Assembly: GCA_023253245.1 (NCBI GenBank)
Contig: JALRHB010000037.1
Location: 1-10,667 of the forward strand
Length of the DNA: 10,667 nucleotides
Direction of reading: 5' to 3'
Source: Polynucleobacter sp.
GTDB taxonomy: Bacteria > Pseudomonadota > Gammaproteobacteria > Burkholderiales > Burkholderiaceae
Numbering within the stretch: position 1 is the stretch's first letter; each line of letters starts with the position of its first letter. Both the position numbers and the translations under genes were made by a program. The notes beneath the pieces are model-generated. The model was given only the letters and a program-made list of their open reading frames with translations. It was not told the origin of the DNA and did no database searches. This document shows positions 6,654 to 10,667 of the stretch, piece after piece.

Positions 6654-7673
6654 TTAAAGCGGGTTTGCCAAGAAATCAGCATTAGCTGATAGCCATGCAA
6701 TATAGCGACTGACGCCTTGCTCAACATTAAGGAAGGGCTCTGAGTATCCAGCAGCACGTAGCTTCGTTAAATCGGCCTGAGTAAAGCACTGGTATTTACC
6801 TTTGAGCGCATCAGGAAATGGAATGTACTCAATGGCTTTTTCTTTAACCAATTCCTCTAGGCTTGCAGGATTTGCACGATCAATATTGCGCATAGCATTG
6901 ACAACGGCATGAGCAACATCATTAAATGGCTGCGCACGACCACTACCAAGGTTAAAAATGCCACTGATTTCAGGATGATCCAAGAAGTAGAGATTGACTT
7001 TCACAACATCCTCTACCGATACAAAGTCACGACTTTGTTGGCCCGGACCATAGCCACCATACTCACCAAAGAGTTTGACCTTTCCAGTAGTCCTGTACTG
7101 ATGATATTGGTGAAAGGCCACCGAGGCCATGCGTCCCTTATGAGACTCTCGCGGACCATAGACATTGAAATATCTAAATCCAACTACTTGTGCAGAATTC
7201 GCTTTTTCAGCAAAGCGCTTGCGCATCACTTGATCAAATAAGAATTTAGAGTAGCCATAAATATTGAGCGGCTTTTCATGCTCACGACTCTCTATAAATA
7301 CATCAGAGCCGCCGTAGGTTGCTGCTGAAGATGCGTAAAGTAACTGCACCTTTTGCTCAGTACAGATATCGAGCAAATCCATCGTGTAACGATAGTTATT
7401 GGTCATCATGAAGATGCCATCAGTCTCCATAGTGTCAGAACATGCTCCCTCGTGAAAGACAGCTTTAACCTTACCAAAGCGACCATTTCTATATGCCTCT
7501 AGAAAATCATCTTTATCAAGATAGTCAATGATGTCAAGGTCGGCTAGATTACGATATTTATCTGCAGGACGTAAATCATCCACGGCGATAATATTTTTTT
7601 CACCACGTGCGTTGAGCGCTTGAACAATATTGGCGCCAATAAATCCTGCAGCACCAGTAACGATAATGGTCAT
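6654..7673 (-). CDS. hldD: ADP-L-glycero-D-manno-heptose 6-epimerase
   Basis: A 339-residue extended short-chain dehydrogenase/reductase that epimerises ADP-D-glycero-D-manno-heptose to the L-glycero form used for the LPS inner core. The N-terminal Rossmann motif TGAAGFIG (6-13) binds NADP. HEGACSDT (74-81), Ser/Ala-Thr region YASSAATYGG (113-122) and the catalytic Tyr139-x3-Lys143 pair follow. RESHKGRMASVAFH (175-188) contains the conserved lysine (Lys179) matching E. coli Lys178. Length and motifs are standard for HldD (RfaD). The ATG overlaps the hldE stop by ATGA, and a strong GAGGAG ribosome site (7679-7684) is embedded in the end of hldE, so the two enzymes are translationally coupled. 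Transcription probably ends at the terminator at 6571-6607. Confidence 0.97.
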   Translation of the reverse strand: MTIIVTGAAGFIGANIVQALNARGEKNIIAVDDLRPADKYRNLADLDIIDYLDKDDFLEAYRNGRFGKVKAVFHEGACSDTMETDGIFMMTNNYRYTMDLLDICTEQKVQLLYASSAATYGGSDVFIESREHEKPLNIYGYSKFLFDQVMRKRFAEKANSAQVVGFRYFNVYGPRESHKGRMASVAFHQYHQYRTTGKVKLFGEYGGYGPGQQSRDFVSVEDVVKVNLYFLDHPEISGIFNLGSGRAQPFNDVAHAVVNAMRNIDRANPASLEELVKEKAIEYIPFPDALKGKYQCFTQADLTKLRAAGYSEPFLNVEQGVSRYIAWLSANADFLANPL

Positions 7674-8599
7674 TGCAACTCCTCAGAAGTAACGGTAGCC
7701 GTACCAAGCTTACCGACCACAATACCACCTGCACGATTAGCCAAAGACATTGCTCTCTCAAGCGGCCACTGTGCAGCTAAGGCAACAGCCAGCGTCCCAA
7801 TGACGGTATCTCCTGCGCCAGATACATCAAATACTTCACGGGCCTGCGCTTTAACATGACTCACGCCTGATTCGGTATATAGGCTCATACCCTCTTCGGA
7901 ACGCGTCAAAAGCAGTGCCTGCAAATCAAGGGAGCTCCTGAGGTCTTGAGCCCTTTTTGTCAGATCCTCTTCACTTGTCCACTTGCCAACCACTTGACGC
8001 AACTCGCTGCGATTTGGCGTCAAAACAGTGGCACCACGATATTTGGCATAGTCATCGCCCTTGGGATCTACTAATACCATTTTGTTGCGGGCTTTAGCCT
8101 GCTCGATCATGAGGGCAACTTGGCCCAATGCACCCTTACCGTAATCAGATAAAACCACGACGTCCGCATCATCAAGCAGCTTTTCATAACGCTCCAATTT
8201 ATGGGCTAATGCTGCTTCACTCGGAGCCTCTTCAAAATCTAAACGAATTAACTGCTGTTGCCTTGCAATCACTCGCAACTTGACGGTTGTAGGCACTTTG
8301 GCGTCAACCTCTAGCTGACTATCAACATCACTAGATTTCAGTAACTCAGAAACACGGCGACCAGGTTCATCATTGCCAATCACACCCAAGATTGTGGTCT
8401 TTGCGCCAAGCGCTGCAACATTTCGAGCAACGTTAGCAGCGCCACCAAGACGTTCGTCAATTTTTCCAACCTGCACAACTGGAACCGGCGCTTCGGGCGA
8501 GATGCGATTCGAGTCACCAAACCAATAGCGATCAAGCATGACGTCACCCACCACCAATAAGCGGGCTTTAGAAAATTGTTCTCGGTTGGCTTTTTCCAC
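7670..8599 (-). CDS. hldE: D-glycero-beta-D-manno-heptose-7-phosphate kinase (HldE domain 1 / RfaE1)
   Basis: A 309-residue PfkB/ribokinase-family kinase that phosphorylates D-glycero-D-manno-heptose 7-phosphate to the 1,7-bisphosphate in the ADP-heptose pathway. Motifs seen are LLVVGDVMLDRYWFG (14-28), GGAANVARNVAALGA (52-66), VDPKGDDYAKYRG (177-189), TPNRSE (194-199) and the ATP/anion-hole signature DVSGAGDTV (258-266) with catalytic Asp264. In E. coli HldE this domain is fused to a cytidylyltransferase-type adenylyltransferase of about 160 residues. Here that second domain is absent, as in organisms with separate hldA/rfaE1 and hldC/rfaE2 genes, and no hldC lies in the window. The start codon is GTG (8597-8599) with only a weak AGAGAGA upstream. 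It lies 50 bp after ugd and overlaps hldD by 4 bp. Confidence 0.95.
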   Translation of the reverse strand: MEKANREQFSKARLLVVGDVMLDRYWFGDSNRISPEAPVPVVQVGKIDERLGGAANVARNVAALGAKTTILGVIGNDEPGRRVSELLKSSDVDSQLEVDAKVPTTVKLRVIARQQQLIRLDFEEAPSEAALAHKLERYEKLLDDADVVVLSDYGKGALGQVALMIEQAKARNKMVLVDPKGDDYAKYRGATVLTPNRSELRQVVGKWTSEEDLTKRAQDLRSSLDLQALLLTRSEEGMSLYTESGVSHVKAQAREVFDVSGAGDTVIGTLAVALAAQWPLERAMSLANRAGGIVVGKLGTATVTSEELQ

Positions 8600-8649
8600 G
8601 GTGTAACTAATCTCTCTAATCTTTGGATTGGATTTTTTTATGCTTGCAA

Positions 8650-10014
8650 TTAATTATGACGACCAATACCTTGGTACTCAATACCCAATTCTTGCATAGC
8701 TTGGGGATCGTATAAGTTTCGACCATCAAAGATGATAGGGTTATTCAAATTTGTCTTGAGAATCTCAAAATCAGGACTACGGAAAGCCTTCCACTCTGTC
8801 ACGATGACCAAGGCATCCGCTCCTTTGGTGGCAAGCATAGGATCATCTACCAGGGTGACTTTCTTGAGACCTGCTGGGTTATTTTTAAAGTCTAAATCTA
8901 GGCAGTGTTTAGTCTCTGGCATCGCTACGGGGTCATGAGCGACGATCAGGGCGCCCCGCTTTACTAGCTCGGCAATGATGACCCTACTAGGAGCCTCACG
9001 CATATCATCCGTGTTGGGTTTAAAGGCTAAACCCCACAGTGCAAATTTTTTGCCAGACAGATCTTTACCAAAACGCTTCTCAATCTTTTCTACTAAGATA
9101 AATTTTTGAGCTTCATTGACCGCCTCAACAGCATCTAAAATCTTCAGTTCTCTGCCATGCTCTTTAGCTGTTTTAGACAATGCGGAGACATCTTTTGGAA
9201 AGCATGATCCCCCATATCCAGTGCCTGAATATAAAAAACCATAGCCAATGCGGGAGTCTGAACCAATACCTTGGCGCACGGCTTCAATATCGGCACCAAC
9301 TAAATCTGCCAGATTAGCCAACTCATTCATAAAGGAGATACGGGTGGCTAACATGGCATTGGCAGCATATTTCGTCAGCTCAGCACTTTTGACATCCATG
9401 TAGTAAGTCCGCTCATGATGGCGATTAAACGGGGCATAGAGTTTACGCATTTGCTCTTTAGCACGCAGGCCAGCTGGTGTATTTTGAGTGCCAATAACAA
9501 TGCGATCCGGGCGCATAAAGTCCTCTACCGCAGCTCCTTCTTTGAGGAACTCAGGGTTTGATACTACTGAACACAATTCTGGCGAGAGACCACGCTTTTG
9601 GAGTTCTTCACTAATCGCAGCAGAAACTTTATCCGCCGTGCCCACTGGCACAGTCGATTTATCAACAATGACCTTAGAGGTATTCATGTGGCGGCCAATA
9701 TTACGTGCTGCCGCTACAACGTATTGCAGGTCAGCAGAGCCATCTTCGTCTGGAGGCGTACCTACCGCAATAAATTGAATATCGCCATGAGCAACCGAGG
9801 CAGCGATATCGGTTGAAAACTGTAGCCTGCCTGCAGCGCGATTACGCTCAATCATCTCTTTGAGACCTGGCTCATAGATCGGAACACCGCCAGAATTGAG
9901 AATCTCAATCTTCTTGGGATCTACATCCAAGCAAAAGACGTTATTACCCTGCTCTGCCAAGCAGGCGCCAGTAACAAGGCCGACGTATCCACTGCCAATA
10001 ATGGTGACTTTCAA
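8650..10014 (-). CDS. ugd: UDP-glucose 6-dehydrogenase
   Basis: A 454-residue enzyme oxidising UDP-glucose to UDP-glucuronate with two NAD+, in the cytoplasm. It has the NAD-binding GSGYVGLVTGACLAEQG (7-23), GTPPDEDGSADL (85-96), KSTVPVGT (119-126), NPEFLKEGAAVEDF (153-166), SAELTKYAANAM (210-221) with the conserved Lys215, and the catalytic segment GTGYGGSCFPKDVSAL (264-279) with nucleophile Cys271. FKPNTDDMREAPS (331-343) marks the C-terminal UDP-binding domain. UDP-glucuronate feeds LPS core or O-antigen sugars, aminoarabinose or exopolysaccharide; the window does not show which. The start codon is TTG (10012-10014) with a strong GAAGGAG (10020-10026) 5 nt upstream and no ATG nearby. The gene lies between lapB (27 bp) and hldE (50 bp), fitting an envelope-sugar operon. 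Confidence 0.96.
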   Translation of the reverse strand: MKVTIIGSGYVGLVTGACLAEQGNNVFCLDVDPKKIEILNSGGVPIYEPGLKEMIERNRAAGRLQFSTDIAASVAHGDIQFIAVGTPPDEDGSADLQYVVAAARNIGRHMNTSKVIVDKSTVPVGTADKVSAAISEELQKRGLSPELCSVVSNPEFLKEGAAVEDFMRPDRIVIGTQNTPAGLRAKEQMRKLYAPFNRHHERTYYMDVKSAELTKYAANAMLATRISFMNELANLADLVGADIEAVRQGIGSDSRIGYGFLYSGTGYGGSCFPKDVSALSKTAKEHGRELKILDAVEAVNEAQKFILVEKIEKRFGKDLSGKKFALWGLAFKPNTDDMREAPSRVIIAELVKRGALIVAHDPVAMPETKHCLDLDFKNNPAGLKKVTLVDDPMLATKGADALVIVTEWKAFRSPDFEILKTNLNNPIIFDGRNLYDPQAMQELGIEYQGIGRHN

Positions 10015-10041
10015 TACAGCTCCTTCTATTTCAATATATAT

Positions 10042-10434
10042 CTACATTGATGGCCCACTAGGCACAGCACCTTCACTGCGTCTTGGTGAGTAAGCTTCCC
10101 AATGATTGCACCCCGGACATTGCCAATAAAAACGCCTAGCCCTAAATCCACAATTTCCACAGGTATAACGAGCAAGGCTGGTAGTACGTTGTTTCAATAA
10201 GCCTAGTGTTGCCTGTAAATCAGAGACACGTTCAGGGCTACCATTCGATTCAGCGAGTACTAGGCGTGTCTGAGCAAGTTTTGAGAGAGCACTTAGGCTT
10301 GGTGAATGCTGCATTACCTCAACCAACATCGCTTCAGTAGCTTGCGCCCCCCGAATCTGCATCATGTGTTTTTGCACAATATCCAGCAACTCACCGGAGG
10401 CTTGGGTTCTTATTCCGAGGATATTGCTAGGAAT
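10042..10434 (-). CDS. lapB: LapB (YciM) LPS assembly regulator, C-terminal part, cut off upstream
   Basis: The frame reads about 130 residues upstream from the TAG at 10042-10044. It ends in a rubredoxin-type metal site, CGNCGFRARRFYWQCPGC (four cysteines in two CxxC pairs), followed by NHWEAYSPRR, diagnostic for LapB. Upstream lies the last TPR-like helical region, with QHSPSLSALSKLAQ. Full LapB is about 390 residues: an N-terminal membrane helix, TPR repeats and this domain. It recruits FtsH to degrade LpxC and so limits LPS synthesis. Here the first two thirds are missing. The frame continues without a start codon typical of the family to a TGA at 10435-10437, beside GAATTC (10431-10436), where unrelated sequence begins. 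It is therefore a truncated copy, most likely by a chimeric join rather than natural mutation. A TTG at 10389 is not a credible native start. Confidence 0.88.
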   Translation of the reverse strand: MPSNILGIRTQASGELLDIVQKHMMQIRGAQATEAMLVEVMQHSPSLSALSKLAQTRLVLAESNGSPERVSDLQATLGLLKQRTTSLARYTCGNCGFRARRFYWQCPGCNHWEAYSPRRSEGAVPSGPSM

Positions 10435-10437
10435 TCA
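10431..10437. other. Sequence discontinuity: probable chimeric junction at a GAATTC site
   Basis: The lapB frame ends at TGA 10435-10437, and a plus-strand coding frame with different codon use occupies everything to the right. GAATTC occupies 10431-10436, exactly at the change. The hexamer may reflect cloning or be chance; another GAATTC sits at 7195-7200 inside hldD with no discontinuity. The exact breakpoint can be placed only within a few tens of bases. Confidence 0.65.
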
Positions 10438-10438
10438 T

Positions 10439-10667
10439 GACACTCGTCCTCGCAGAGGCACGTTCAACACGCCATGGAACGCACCCAGCAATCCATTGTA
10501 TGCCATGCCCGAATTGAAATTCATCAACGACAAAATGAGTGACTTGCTGGACGAGAGAGCCACGGAGTTGTACAACGAGGCCAAGAACTCCAACAAGAAA
10601 CTGGCAGTGATGTGGAGTGGTGGAATTGATTCCACTGCGGTATTGGTCTCGTTGTTGAAAAACGTAC
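10439..10667 (+). CDS. PP-loop (N-type ATP pyrophosphatase) domain protein, fragment, phage-like
   Basis: A plus-strand frame is open through the right edge. From the ATG at 10505 it gives MPELKFINDKMSDLLDERAT, then KKLAVMWSGGIDSTAVLVSL. The SGGIDST motif (10616-10636), preceded by a hydrophobic beta strand, is the ATP-pyrophosphate loop of N-type ATP pyrophosphatases (PAPS reductase, QueC, asparagine synthetase and TilS relatives). The frame before that ATG also reads like protein, with TFNTPWNAPSNPLYA, so the true start may lie beyond the junction at about 10431-10437. Only the first strand of the catalytic domain is present, so the reaction cannot be named. Codon use differs from the neighbours: by hand count 38 of 54 codons from 10505 end in G or C, against 12 of the first 30 in etfA. 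I associate such proteins with tailed phages, but that is recall, not a search. Confidence 0.6.

Noticed and set aside
10387..10389. TTG as native start of a 115-residue LapB-like protein
   Set aside because: It lies inside the TPR-like region with no Shine-Dalgarno, and family length implies a far longer N-terminus.
10437..10517. ATG-started 27-codon plus-strand frame right after the GAATTC
   Set aside because: It is short, has no ribosome site, and lies out of frame within the better supported PP-loop frame.

Overview
This window looks like a chromosomal segment of a freshwater betaproteobacterium of the Polynucleobacter type (Burkholderiaceae). That call rests on how the proteins read and on the order lapB, ugd, hldE1, hldD, a small ComEA-like gene, cysM and mltB. 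No database search was possible, so the genus is an inference. Nearly all of the window is ordinary housekeeping DNA packed tightly on the minus strand. I see no rRNA, tRNA, CRISPR array, insertion sequence or dispersed repeat family. No gene-free stretch exceeds 300 bases; the largest gap between genes is about 97 bases.

Left block (about 1-3844, minus strand, transcribed right to left): a class-II-type histone-deacetylase-fold amidohydrolase, an AMP-forming acyl-CoA synthetase, and etfB-etfA, with etfA running off the left edge. Gaps are 36, 58 and 0 bp, so this is probably one transcription unit. The synthetase activates an acid to its CoA thioester. ETF collects electrons from acyl-CoA dehydrogenases and similar enzymes. 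The deacetylase could act on small acylated molecules or on the acylated lysine of the synthetase.

Centre: an AT-rich divergent promoter region (about 3845-3927) separates this block from the only complete plus-strand gene, an MltB-family lytic transglycosylase lipoprotein. It converges on cysM (cysteine synthase B) with only 23 bp between the stop codons.

Right block (about 5208-10434, minus strand): the C-terminal part of lapB, then ugd, hldE domain 1 (hldA/rfaE1) and hldD, which together supply and regulate LPS/envelope sugars. A strong rho-independent terminator follows hldD. After it come a secreted ComEA-like helix-hairpin-helix protein and cysM.

Right edge (about 10431-10667): the lapB frame stops abruptly at a GAATTC hexamer. 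A different, plus-strand frame with distinct codon use follows and encodes the start of a PP-loop (N-type ATP pyrophosphatase) domain, motif SGGIDST. This does not fit the rest of lapB expected here. The likeliest explanation is a chimeric join (assembly, amplification or cloning) with phage-like DNA. A real insertion into lapB is the less likely alternative. This is the most notable anomaly in the window; I found no convincing new multi-gene system.
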